NCBI GenBank assembly: GCA_017561155.1
Contig: JAFZDP010000002.1
Location: 1-48,031, forward strand
Direction of reading: 5' to 3'
Length of the DNA stretch: 48,031 nt
Source: Bacteroidales bacterium
GTDB taxonomy: Bacteria; Bacteroidota; Bacteroidia; Bacteroidales; P3
In this document: piece by piece, positions 34,426 to 43,417 of the stretch
Layout of the letters: each line of letters starts with the position of its first letter
How positions within the stretch are numbered: the first letter of the stretch is position 1
The notes under the pieces: generated by a model
The model's database searches: none
Told to the model about the DNA's origin: nothing
Seen by the model: only the letters and a program-made list of their open reading frames with translations
Position numbers and translations under genes: made by a program

Positions 34426-36696
34426 ATGTATATAATACGCACAAAGAAAGAATTGGCCCAAGATACTATCTTGATGGATGTAGAGGCCCCACGTATAGCA
34501 AAGTCGGCATTGCCCGGACAATTTTTAATTGTGAAAATGGCTGAAAATTCCGAGAGAATACCATTAACAATTAGTGATTACGATATAGAAAAAGGAACTG
34601 TAACTATCGTTTTCAAAGTGATAGGCGAGTCTACACGCAAGATGGCGGAATACAATGTAGGCGAAAGTTTTCGCGATGTTGTAGGTCCTCTTGGTCGTCC
34701 GTCAGAATTTGTACATCTTTCAGAAGAAGAACTAAAGTCTAAAAAGTTCGTTTTCGTAGGGGGTGGGGTAGGTATAGCTCCTATTTATCCTCAAGTTAAA
34801 TGGCTACATAACCATGGTGTTGAAGTAGATTGTATTATAGGTGCAAGAACTCGTTCGTTGTTGGTGTTCGAAGAAGAGCTAAAAACAGCATGCAACCTTT
34901 ATGTTACAACCGACGATGGCTCGTCTGAGTATAAAGGTTTGGTTACCGATGTACTTCGCACTCTTGTAGATGGTGGAAAACACTACGACGAAGTTGTAGC
35001 TATTGGACCTATGATTATGATGAAATTTGTGTCGCAAGTAGCTCATGGATATGGTATTCGTTGTACAGTAAGTTTAAATTCGTTGATGGTAGATGGTACA
35101 GGTATGTGCGGAGCATGCCGTGTAAGCATTGGTGGCGAAACTAAGTTTACTTGTGTTGATGGTCCTGAATTTGATGCTGCTTTGGTAGACTTTGATTTGG
35201 CTATGAAGCGTCAGGCTATGTACAATACTGTAGAAGGTAAAAAACAGATGGAAGCTGAGGAAGAAGCCGAAGGTCACATTTGTCATATAGGAGGTATAGC
35301 CGACGAGGTAAGAGATAAAAAAATGAGAGTTCCGGTTAGGGAACAAGATCCTAAAGTGCGTGCAAAAAACTTCGACGAAGTATGTCTTGGATATAATGCC
35401 GAAGAGGCTATTTTGGAAGCACAACGTTGTCTTAACTGTAAAAATCCACAGTGTGTAAAAGGCTGTCCTGTTAATGTTCATATCCCTCAATTTATCAAAT
35501 TTGTTGCCGAAGGTAACTTTATGGAAGCTGCCAAGGTTATAAATCAAGACTCTGCGTTGCCTGCTGTTTGTGGTCGTGTATGTCCACAAGAAAAACAATG
35601 CGAAGGCAATTGTGTGCTTGGTAAGAAAGGCGAACCTGTTGCTATAGGCAAATTGGAGCGTTTTGTAGGCGACTGGGTGAGAGAAAACAAAATAGTTTTC
35701 GACAAGCCAACTGCCAACAACGGACACAAAGTAGCTGTGATAGGTAGTGGTCCTTCGGGTATTACATGTGCCAAAGACCTTATGATGATGGGTTATGATG
35801 TTACTGTTTTCGAAGCTTTGCACGAGTATGGTGGAGTGTTGGTGTATGGAATACCTGCATTCAGATTGCCTAAAGAAACAGTAGTTAGATACGAGATAGA
35901 GAATGTACAAAAAATGGGTGTACATTTCGAAAAAGATATTATCATTGGTAGAACAGTATCTATCGACGACCTTATGGATAAGGAAGGATTCGAAGCTGTA
36001 TATATTGCATCGGGTGCCGGTTTGCCAAACTTTATGAATATTCCCGGCGAAAACTATTGTGGTGTAGTATCGGCTAACGAATTTTTGACTCGCAACAATT
36101 TGTTGTTTGCATACAAGGAAGGCTACGAAACACCAAACTATGTCGGTAAGAAAGTTGCCGTTGTAGGTGGTGGTAATGTGGCAATGGATGCTGCTCGTAC
36201 TGCTTTGCGTCTTGGTGCCGATGTTAAGATAGTATATCGTCGTTCGGAAGAAGAGTTGCCGGCACGTGCCGAAGAAGTACACCATGCTAAAGAAGAAGGT
36301 GTTGATTTCCATTTGTTGTGCAACCCGGTAGAAATACTTGGAAATAACGAAGGCTGGGTTTCAGGAATGAAATGTGTTCGTATGCAACTTGGCGAACCTG
36401 ATGCTACAGGACGTAGAAAACCTGAAGTTATGCCAAATTCAGAGTTCGTATTGGATGTAGATATGGTTATTATGTCTATCGGTACATCGCCAAACCCACT
36501 TATTTCTACTACAACACCCGGTTTGGACGTGAATAAAAGAAATTGTATTGTAGCTGATGAAGAAAGCGGACAAACATCACGTCAGGGCGTATTTGCCGGT
36601 GGAGATGCTGTAAGCGGTGCTGCTACAGTGATCCTTGCTATGGGTGCAGGTAAGAAAGCTGCCAAAGCAATAGACGAATACATAAAAAGCAAATAA
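34426..36696 (+). CDS. Fused ferredoxin-NADP reductase / glutamate synthase-type NADPH oxidoreductase (NfnAB-like)
   Basis: A 756-residue fusion. Residues about 1-280 resemble the FAD/NAD-binding electron-transfer subunit of dihydroorotate dehydrogenase B (PyrK) and NfnA, with a [2Fe-2S] motif GTGMCGACRVSIGG...TCVDGPEF. The rest resembles glutamate synthase small subunit / NfnB. It has iron-sulfur cysteines in CLNCKNPQCVKGCP and CGRVCPQEKQCEGNC, an FAD loop VIGSGPSGITCAKDL, an NADPH loop VVGGGNVAMDAARTALRLG, and GVFAGGDAVSGAATV. The fused form is common in Bacteroidales and annotated as a bifunctional protein. By analogy with Nfn it may couple NADH, ferredoxin and NADPH, but glutamate synthase activity cannot be excluded. 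It is transcribed alone. Confidence 0.9.
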   Translation: MYIIRTKKELAQDTILMDVEAPRIAKSALPGQFLIVKMAENSERIPLTISDYDIEKGTVTIVFKVIGESTRKMAEYNVGESFRDVVGPLGRPSEFVHLSEEELKSKKFVFVGGGVGIAPIYPQVKWLHNHGVEVDCIIGARTRSLLVFEEELKTACNLYVTTDDGSSEYKGLVTDVLRTLVDGGKHYDEVVAIGPMIMMKFVSQVAHGYGIRCTVSLNSLMVDGTGMCGACRVSIGGETKFTCVDGPEFDAALVDFDLAMKRQAMYNTVEGKKQMEAEEEAEGHICHIGGIADEVRDKKMRVPVREQDPKVRAKNFDEVCLGYNAEEAILEAQRCLNCKNPQCVKGCPVNVHIPQFIKFVAEGNFMEAAKVINQDSALPAVCGRVCPQEKQCEGNCVLGKKGEPVAIGKLERFVGDWVRENKIVFDKPTANNGHKVAVIGSGPSGITCAKDLMMMGYDVTVFEALHEYGGVLVYGIPAFRLPKETVVRYEIENVQKMGVHFEKDIIIGRTVSIDDLMDKEGFEAVYIASGAGLPNFMNIPGENYCGVVSANEFLTRNNLLFAYKEGYETPNYVGKKVAVVGGGNVAMDAARTALRLGADVKIVYRRSEEELPARAEEVHHAKEEGVDFHLLCNPVEILGNNEGWVSGMKCVRMQLGEPDATGRRKPEVMPNSEFVLDVDMVIMSIGTSPNPLISTTTPGLDVNKRNCIVADEESGQTSRQGVFAGGDAVSGAATVILAMGAGKKAAKAIDEYIKSK

Positions 36697-36735
36697 GTTT
36701 TTAAATAGTTCTCTTAGTGAAGAACTAATATAAGC

Positions 36736-36780
36736 AAAGGCAAAAGTTGTAGGAAACACCTACTTCTTTTGCCTTTATTT
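36736..36780. terminator. Terminator between the NfnAB-like and porE-like genes
   Basis: AAAGGCAAAAG (36736-36746) pairs with CTTTTGCCTTT (36766-36776). An inner GTAGG / CCTAC stem follows, with a TT/TT internal loop and an AAACA tip. T- and A-rich flanks suit both converging genes. Confidence 0.85.
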
Positions 36781-36836
36781 TTATGTACTAAGTTGTACAT
36801 AAACCTATATCTTTCTTGTTACAACAAAATCGGTCT

Positions 36837-38762
36837 TTAGTGTTTTACCGATGTTGTATTTGGTTTTATATAGTCTGCATTTTTGGGCGAAAACAAAAAG
36901 AAAATCGAATGAGATGGGTTTTTCTTTCTGTCTATTTTGCCAAAGTTGGTTGGTATTTCGTTTGTATAGCTTTCGAAATGTATACGATTTTCGTTTATAC
37001 TTTGTTCTATAAAATATTCTGTCAGAACAGAGATGCGGTTGTTGCTCAACAGTTCATTGAAAGTATCATCTGCGGTTAGATATTCAAATATAAACACATA
37101 AAAATCCAAGTGATGATTTTCTTTCAAGAATGTTTCTATCGTAATAAGTTCGGGGCATTCCAATAGTTCGGAACTTGCTGTTTGATGGAAAATATCGTCA
37201 ATTTTGTAAATCTTACCAATCTCGAATCCACTAAGTTTTATTTGTTCTGAAACATTTATATTTCCCAATGTTTTGTTTGTTTGTGTCGAATATTTCTTTT
37301 GAGTCGATAGGTAGTTGGTTTTACTTATATCGAGAGTGTATTTCTTGTTGTTTCGTAGGTATGCCTTAAACATTCCTTGTTTGTTTGTAGTAGTAGTGTA
37401 TATTGGAATGTTGTCTTCAATAACTGTTATTTTCGAACCTTCCAACGGATTGTTGTAGTCGTCGTATATTGTTCCGTTTATCATAGTGAACATCGGGGAA
37501 TATGCAAACGAGTATATTTTATCGTCAAGCACTTTGTAGTCTCTGTTGCTTACAAGGAAGTTCTTGCCTGTGTTTGGGTCTATTATAAACTCAAAATCGT
37601 CGGCAAAGGAGTTGTATGGGTAGTATAGATTTTCTACGTCAGAAGGGGTGCCATTGTTCCAATTGCTTTCGTATATGTCGAATCCGCCGTAGTTTTCAGC
37701 TTGTCCGTCCGACGAAAAGAACAAACAATTGTTGTAAAAGAAAGGGCTTATCTCGTCGCCTTTGGTGTTCACCTCGTCGCCCAAGTTTACAGGATTGCTC
37801 CAACCTTTATCTGTCTGTTTGGTATACCACAAGTCGATGTCGCCTTTTCCGTTAGGTAGTTTGGCCGAGAATATCATTATGTTGCCATCGGCTGTGAATG
37901 TAGGGTGCGACAAGGGAATTATTTTTTTGCCTATCTTGACTTTGTTGGCACTTTGCCATTTACCATTTTCCCATTTGCATTCGTAAAGATATTCTTTGTT
38001 GTCCGATTCCAAAACGGTAAAAAATAAATTATTGTTTGCCGGATTGGTAGTTACATATACTATGTTTGCTTCGATGTTCGATATTTCTCCTTCCAACATA
38101 AAATGGCCTATGCTATTGTTCTCGATATTTGCCGAAAACATGTCGTATTTCATTATCTTTTCGGCATAGTCCTTCTTTTCGGGTATTATAGCGTAGCTTG
38201 TGGTAGAGTAGTACATTTTGTTGCTTATTACCGACAAACCGCGTTTTTTGCCCAAAGTATGTATGTTGTTTATAACCTCTGCCGAAAGTAATTTATTTTC
38301 GGCAGAGTGTTGCAAAGGAAAATCATAGTATACAGATGCCTGTGCCATGTCGGCGGAAGTATCTGTTGTCGATGACTGTTTCTCTTCCAAAACAGCCTTC
38401 AGTCTGGAATATTTGCCGTTGGTTTTTAATGCTTCGGCATACGATTTTAGCGATACAACATAAAGCGAATCATATTTTATGGCTTTGTCGAAATGTGCCA
38501 AAGCCACCGAGTAGTAGCCCATACCAAGGTAACATTCGCCCATTTTGGCATAGCATTGTGCCATTACATGGTGTTTGTTTGCATCTATCTTTGGCTCTAC
38601 TTTTTTGTAGGCAAGCAGTGCTTCGTGGTAATGTTTCTTACGCACAAGTTTGTTGCCTTCGGTCAGTTCTTTCTGTGCATGTAGGTTTCCTATGCCACAA
38701 ACAAATAGCAGCAAACAGATTCCATGTAGTATGGCGGCTTTATGTTTCGTTTTGTATATCAT
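36837..38762 (-). CDS. PorE-like T9SS component (TPR, PD40 propeller, CRD, degenerate OmpA)
   Basis: A 641-residue exported protein. A signal peptide ends at LHAQ (residue about 30). Then come TPR helices (about 33-125), a PD40/WD40-like propeller (repeats such as HPTFTADGNIMIFSAKLPNGKGDIDLWYT and EISPFFYNNCLFFSSDG) to about residue 430, a carboxypeptidase-regulatory-like domain (GTIYDDYNNPLEGSKITV), and a C-terminal OmpA_C-like region. This order is that of PorE of the type IX secretion system. In the OmpA part the Arg of LSNNR is kept, but the Asp that binds diaminopimelate, 15 residues earlier, is Tyr. It lies 24 nt downstream of lon on the same strand. A similar non-T9SS paralogue is possible. 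Confidence 0.8.
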   Translation of the reverse strand: MIYKTKHKAAILHGICLLLFVCGIGNLHAQKELTEGNKLVRKKHYHEALLAYKKVEPKIDANKHHVMAQCYAKMGECYLGMGYYSVALAHFDKAIKYDSLYVVSLKSYAEALKTNGKYSRLKAVLEEKQSSTTDTSADMAQASVYYDFPLQHSAENKLLSAEVINNIHTLGKKRGLSVISNKMYYSTTSYAIIPEKKDYAEKIMKYDMFSANIENNSIGHFMLEGEISNIEANIVYVTTNPANNNLFFTVLESDNKEYLYECKWENGKWQSANKVKIGKKIIPLSHPTFTADGNIMIFSAKLPNGKGDIDLWYTKQTDKGWSNPVNLGDEVNTKGDEISPFFYNNCLFFSSDGQAENYGGFDIYESNWNNGTPSDVENLYYPYNSFADDFEFIIDPNTGKNFLVSNRDYKVLDDKIYSFAYSPMFTMINGTIYDDYNNPLEGSKITVIEDNIPIYTTTTNKQGMFKAYLRNNKKYTLDISKTNYLSTQKKYSTQTNKTLGNINVSEQIKLSGFEIGKIYKIDDIFHQTASSELLECPELITIETFLKENHHLDFYVFIFEYLTADDTFNELLSNNRISVLTEYFIEQSINENRIHFESYTNEIPTNFGKIDRKKNPSHSIFFLFSPKNADYIKPNTTSVKH

Positions 38763-38786
38763 CGTTTTTGTTGTAGTCGTTGTTTG

Positions 38787-41216
38787 TTATTGTTCGAAAA
38801 CCAATGGAATTACTTCGCTCATATTTTTCACATAGTGGAACGTCAAACCTTCAAGATATTTGTCGTTTATTTCATTGATATCGTTTTCGTTCTTTTCCGA
38901 AAGTATGATGTCTGTAATCTTGGCACGTTTTGCAGCAAGTATTTTTTCTTTTATTCCACCTACCGGAAGCACTTGTCCTCGTAGTGTAATTTCGCCGGTC
39001 ATGGCGAAGTTCGAGCGTACTTTACGTTGTGTAAATACCGATAGCAGTGCTGTAAACATAGTTATACCTGCCGATGGTCCATCTTTTGGTGTTGCTCCTT
39101 CGGGTACGTGTATATGAACATTTTTGGTTTCGAATAAGTTTTCGTCTACTCCAAATTTCTCGGCATTGGCTTTCAAGTATTCAAAAGCAAGTGTTGCCGA
39201 TTCTTTCATTACGTCGCCAAGGTTTCCTGTCATGGTTAGTTGGCCTTTGCCTTTGCTTAGGCTCGACTCTATAAACAATATTTCTCCGCCTACGCTGGTC
39301 CATGCCAATCCTGTCACTACACCTACTTCGCTGTTCGAACGGCTTTCGTTGTGGTGTATGGGAAGACCTAATATTTCTTTCAAGCAATCTTTCTTTATGT
39401 TGCGTTCAGGCAACTCGTCTTTTACTATTCGTACAGCATTGTGACGTATTATTTTTGCTATAGCTTTTTCAAGCTGACGTACTCCCGATTCGCGTGTATA
39501 CTCCGAAATGATTTGCGACAACACGGCGTTGCTGAATGTGAATTGGTTTTTCTCCAATCCGTGTTCCTTAAGTTGGCGTGGCACCAAGTGCTTGCGTGCT
39601 ATCTCTATCTTTTCTTCCAAAATGTAGCCGGACACGTCTATTATCTCCATTCTGTCTAGCAAGGCAGGATGAATGGTGCTCAACGAGTTTGCAGTAGCTA
39701 TAAATAGAACCTTCGAAAGGTCGTAGTCTATATCCAAATAGTTGTCGTGGAAGGCTGTGTTTTGTTCCGGATCCAATACTTCCAAAAGAGCCGAAGCAGG
39801 GTCGCCGTTCACGCTCATGCCCATCACTTTGTCTATTTCGTCTAGGACAAATACAGGATTCGATGATTTTGCTTTCTTTATGTTTTGTATCACACGTCCC
39901 GGCATAGCACCAATATATGTCTTTCTGTGTCCGCGTATTTCGGCTTCGTCTCTAAGTCCGCCAAGTGCCATACGCACATATTTGCGGTTTAGTGCCGATG
40001 CTATAGAACGTCCCAACGAAGTTTTTCCCACACCCGGAGGGCCTACCAAACACAATATAGGCGATTTCATATCCCCTTTAAGTTTCAAAACGGCAAGGTA
40101 TTCCAATATGCGTTGTTTCACCTTTTCTATGCCGTAATGGTCTTTGTCTAAAGTTTTTTGGGCATGCTTTAAGTCCAGATTGTCCTTGGTGTATTCTCCC
40201 CAAGGCAAATCTAAAAGTATGTTCAAGTAGTTAAGTTGTGTCGAATAGTCGGGCGACTGTGGGTGCAATCGCATCAACTTTTCCAATTCTTTTTGGAATA
40301 TTTCTCTTACGCTGCGGCTCCAATTCTTCATTTCAGCACGAGCGCTAAGTTCTTCTATCTCTTGTTCTCCCGGATTGCCTCCAAGTTCTTCTTGAATGGT
40401 TTTTAGTTGTTGGCTCAAGAAGTATTCTCTTTGTTGCTTATCCATATCGTTCTTAACCTTTTTCTGTATTTGGTTTTTTACTTCCAAGAATTGTATTTCC
40501 TTGGTAAGATAAGACAACACTTTGCTTATTCTATCCGAGAACTTTGTTATTTCTAATAGGCTTTGTTTTTCGAATGTACTTATTTCAAGATGCGACGCAA
40601 CAAAGTTTACCAACAACTTAGGTGTCTTTAATCCTTTTATAGCCATAGTAGCCTCTGATGGCAAGTTGGGGCTTTCTTTTATAATTTGGCTATACATATC
40701 TTTTACACTTTCAAGAAGTGCAATATCTCTGTTGTCGGGGTTGTTTTCGTCAATGTCCATAACTTCCGGAGCGTCGAAAACTTTTCCTTTCAGGTAAGGT
40801 GTGGTATCGGTAATTTCGCTTAGGCCTATACGTTTGCTACCTTGTAGTATACCTAGCAAATTGCCATCGGGCATTTCTAATATTTTAAGTACCTTGGCAG
40901 CTGTACCACGATTGTATAGGTCGTCCATGGTAGGCTCTTCGGCGTCGTTGTTTTGTGCCACAACGCCTATAACCATATTCTTTTTGTAGGCTTCTTTTAA
41001 TAGTTTTATAGATTTTTTGCGTCCTGCTGTTACAGGAAGTATAACTCCCGGAAATAGCACATTGCCTCGCAATGCCAACAATGGGAGTTCGTCGGAAATA
41101 TCCGGCTCGTCTAGTAGTACGTCTTCGTCTATTTCCGATATAATAGGAATAATACTAGTTTTACCACTCATCATATCATCAAAAAATTCATTCAATTCGC
41201 AATACTTGTTTTTCAT
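38787..41216 (-). CDS. lon: ATP-dependent protease Lon
   Basis: An 809-residue LonA protease that degrades misfolded and regulatory proteins in the cytoplasm. An N-terminal LAN domain (LPLLALRGNVLFPGVILPV) is followed by a coiled-coil segment (QREYFLSQQLKTIQEELGG), AAA+ ATPase with Walker A GPPGVGKT near residues 391-398 and Walker B FVLDEIDKV. The S16 protease domain has catalytic Ser at about residue 715 (DGPSAGIT) and Lys about 43 residues later (PVGGIKEKILAAKRA). The N-terminus carries about 45 acidic residues ahead of the LAN domain, as in other Bacteroidales Lon. The porE-like gene follows after 24 nt, probably in the same transcript. Confidence 0.97.
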   Translation of the reverse strand: MKNKYCELNEFFDDMMSGKTSIIPIISEIDEDVLLDEPDISDELPLLALRGNVLFPGVILPVTAGRKKSIKLLKEAYKKNMVIGVVAQNNDAEEPTMDDLYNRGTAAKVLKILEMPDGNLLGILQGSKRIGLSEITDTTPYLKGKVFDAPEVMDIDENNPDNRDIALLESVKDMYSQIIKESPNLPSEATMAIKGLKTPKLLVNFVASHLEISTFEKQSLLEITKFSDRISKVLSYLTKEIQFLEVKNQIQKKVKNDMDKQQREYFLSQQLKTIQEELGGNPGEQEIEELSARAEMKNWSRSVREIFQKELEKLMRLHPQSPDYSTQLNYLNILLDLPWGEYTKDNLDLKHAQKTLDKDHYGIEKVKQRILEYLAVLKLKGDMKSPILCLVGPPGVGKTSLGRSIASALNRKYVRMALGGLRDEAEIRGHRKTYIGAMPGRVIQNIKKAKSSNPVFVLDEIDKVMGMSVNGDPASALLEVLDPEQNTAFHDNYLDIDYDLSKVLFIATANSLSTIHPALLDRMEIIDVSGYILEEKIEIARKHLVPRQLKEHGLEKNQFTFSNAVLSQIISEYTRESGVRQLEKAIAKIIRHNAVRIVKDELPERNIKKDCLKEILGLPIHHNESRSNSEVGVVTGLAWTSVGGEILFIESSLSKGKGQLTMTGNLGDVMKESATLAFEYLKANAEKFGVDENLFETKNVHIHVPEGATPKDGPSAGITMFTALLSVFTQRKVRSNFAMTGEITLRGQVLPVGGIKEKILAAKRAKITDIILSEKNENDINEINDKYLEGLTFHYVKNMSEVIPLVFEQ

Positions 41217-41506
41217 TATTTACTTCTCTTTAATGCTATTATAACTAAACATATTTTTTTCCGGTAATATACAAATACGAAAAATATGAAATTTTGTTTC
41301 TATTTTTTTGCGTTTTGTTTTACTTTTTTTGCCTACTGCTTATAAATAAAGCAATTCCATCGACGTTTTTTAGAAGTATCCTAAATTACGTTGTAGCCGA
41401 TTGGCCGAATATTGTCCTGCTGTGTGTTTTTTTGGAAAAGTAGGCAAAAGATATTTGTAATTGTTGCGTTATAGGGGAAACAATATGGTGTAATATATAA
41501 TTGGCA

Positions 41507-43057
41507 ATGAAAAGAAAGGCTCTGTTTTTTGCGACACTTTTTATGGTGTCGGTGGTGGCAACGGCACAAAACCTTTGCATCGACGACGATTTTTCCGACG
41601 GCAATTTTACCCACAATCCGCAGTGGGTTGGCGATACTGCTTGTTTTGTGGTTGCCAATAATGTGCTTAGGCTTAGCGGCAGCCATGCCGATAGTTCGTA
41701 CTTGTCTACACCGCTCAGGCTTTCGGGTGCCGACACTTTGCAATGGTCGGTTTGGGTAAAACACAACAGCCTTACGTCGAACAATAGTTTTATAAGATTA
41801 TATCTATATTCCAATTCAGCCAATCCGTACCATGTTTCGGAGGGCATGTATGTCGAGGTTAAGCCACGCACTGCAGCCACGTTGTCGGTGCGATGTGTAC
41901 AGCCCGATGGCGTGCAAACTTTGGTGGAACCTGTGCCATATAAGTTGCTGCCCACCAATGCCGGACAAATGAGGCTGCGTGCTACGCGTTTGCCAAACGG
42001 ATGGTGGACATTGGATATAGACACCTTGGGCGGATACGACTTTGCACCTTTGGCTTCCTTTGCCGAACCTGCCAACTATATGGTGGGCCAAGATGGATTT
42101 TATACTATATGGTGCAGATATACTGCCAACGACAAAACAAAGTTTTTTGTCGACGATGTAGAGGCAAAACCATTGGTTGCCGTTGTCGAGCCGGAACCCG
42201 AAGTGATGCCCATGGTGGGCGATGTGCTTATAAACGAAGTGCTGTTCAATCCCTACGATGGTGGCGGCGACTTTGTGGAGCTGTACAACAATACCGATTC
42301 GGCCATAGCCCTTGGCAATATATGTATGGCCACATGGGACAAGGGTATCGATGGTATAAAAACCATTGTTTCCATGCCTGAGGGAGTTGTTGTTTTGCCA
42401 CACGACTATGTTGTTGTAACCACCGATGCTTATTTTCTGTTGTCGCACTACACCGTAGCCTATCCCGACAAGGTGGTAGAGGTAGGCAAACTGCCGTCTT
42501 ATCCCAATGCAGGGGGCAGTGTGGTGGTGGCTTTGGCCGACAGCACTGTTATCGATCGCTTCGACTATACCGAGGACATGCATTACCGTTGGCTTACCGA
42601 TGTAGAGGGAGTGTCGTTGGAACGCCGCTCGTTTTCCGAGCCTACACAGAGTGCAGGCAATTGGCATTCGGCGGCAAAATCGGCAGGGTGGGCTACACCT
42701 ACTGCCCGCAACTCGCAAGCTGTAAGTGTGCCGGCAGCCGACGATGTTTTCGATATAGAGCCAAACATATTCTCGCCCGACGGCGATGGCTACAACGATG
42801 TGCTTACCATTGCCTATAGGACTGCAAAGGGCAATTTGTTTGCCAACATATCTGTGTTCGACCATGCAGGACGGATGGTAAGGGCGGTGGAACGTAATGC
42901 TTTTTTGGGTACAAATGGTATATTCGAGTGGAACGGTACCGACGACAATGGCCGCCTATGCAATATGGGCAACTACATTGTGCTGATAGAGGTATACGAC
43001 CCCAATGGCGGAAGTATGCAATTCAAAAAAGTGGTAACGCTGATGCACAAAAGATAA
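41507..43057 (+). CDS. Lamin-tail domain protein with FlgD/gliding-type C-terminal domain
   Basis: A 516-residue secreted protein. The ATG at 41507 gives a clean signal peptide (KALFFATLFMVSVVATAQ); a TTG two codons upstream is less likely. Residues about 22-230 form a lectin-like beta-sandwich of unknown family. A lamin-tail domain begins near residue 237 (DVLINEVLFNPYDGGGDFVELYNN). Residues about 420-516 (NIFSPDGDGYNDVLTI...GIFEWNGTDDNG...VVTLMHKR) match the FlgD-Ig / gliding-associated C-terminal domain, similar to T9SS type B sorting domains. Export by T9SS is inferred. Codons are notably G+C-rich compared with genes at 20-37 kb. Confidence 0.85.
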   Translation: MKRKALFFATLFMVSVVATAQNLCIDDDFSDGNFTHNPQWVGDTACFVVANNVLRLSGSHADSSYLSTPLRLSGADTLQWSVWVKHNSLTSNNSFIRLYLYSNSANPYHVSEGMYVEVKPRTAATLSVRCVQPDGVQTLVEPVPYKLLPTNAGQMRLRATRLPNGWWTLDIDTLGGYDFAPLASFAEPANYMVGQDGFYTIWCRYTANDKTKFFVDDVEAKPLVAVVEPEPEVMPMVGDVLINEVLFNPYDGGGDFVELYNNTDSAIALGNICMATWDKGIDGIKTIVSMPEGVVVLPHDYVVVTTDAYFLLSHYTVAYPDKVVEVGKLPSYPNAGGSVVVALADSTVIDRFDYTEDMHYRWLTDVEGVSLERRSFSEPTQSAGNWHSAAKSAGWATPTARNSQAVSVPAADDVFDIEPNIFSPDGDGYNDVLTIAYRTAKGNLFANISVFDHAGRMVRAVERNAFLGTNGIFEWNGTDDNGRLCNMGNYIVLIEVYDPNGGSMQFKKVVTLMHKR

Positions 43058-43099
43058 TTATGGTTGTTGGTTTGTGGTGTACGGGAGAAACGTGTTTTG

Positions 43100-43221
43100 C
43101 TGCACGTTGCAGAACTTGAAATTTCATCGTGATGTAGTTGTATTTTCATCCCGATGAAAAACTGTCAGCATCGCGATGCAGGGGGGTGCTACATCGCGAT
43201 GGATTTTTTCGGCTATGCAGC
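43100..43221. repeat. 22-bp-phased palindrome array 2 (CATC-NN-GATG)
   Basis: Four units: CATCGTGATG (43125), CATCCCGATG (43147), CATCGCGATG (43169) and CATCGCGATG (43192), spaced 22, 22 and 23 bp. The second extends to TTTTCATC-CC-GATGAAAA (43143-43160). Other palindromes continue the spacing on both sides: CTGCA-CGT-TGCAG (43100-43112) one period upstream and TGCAGCA (43215-43221) one period downstream. It is the same motif as array 1 at 14241, again just after a gene for a secreted protein. Confidence 0.8.
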
Positions 43222-43391
43222 AGGGCATAAAAACGCAGTGGTGTAGCAGCCAAAAACGCCATGCCACACGTCGGTTTTGCACACCGTACAGATGTGTGGT
43301 TTGCATGCACGAACCCGACCGACATTTGGTGTGCAACATACAAACGGAAGAAAAACATGGACAAAGTAGCATTATATTGAAAAATAATTGC

Positions 43392-43399
43392 TATCTTTG
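43392..43399 (+). promoter_or_regulatory. Candidate -7 box of dxs
   Basis: TATCTTTG. The ATG of dxs (43418) would be only about 12 nt after the predicted start, a very short leader. No good -33 at standard distance. Confidence 0.5.
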
Positions 43400-43417
43400 C
43401 AAATTCGTTTAGTTGAT

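Noticed and set aside
35074-36312. 412-residue open frame on the minus strand
   Set aside because: Antisense to the NfnAB-like gene, Phe/Thr/Ser-rich composition typical of a shadow frame.
41816-42865. 349-residue open frame on the minus strand
   Set aside because: Antisense to the lamin-tail gene in a G+C-rich stretch, where stop codons are rare by chance.
43388-43417. Upstream TTG start for dxs
   Set aside because: Lies within the predicted -7 element; the ATG at 43418 gives the family-typical N-terminus.
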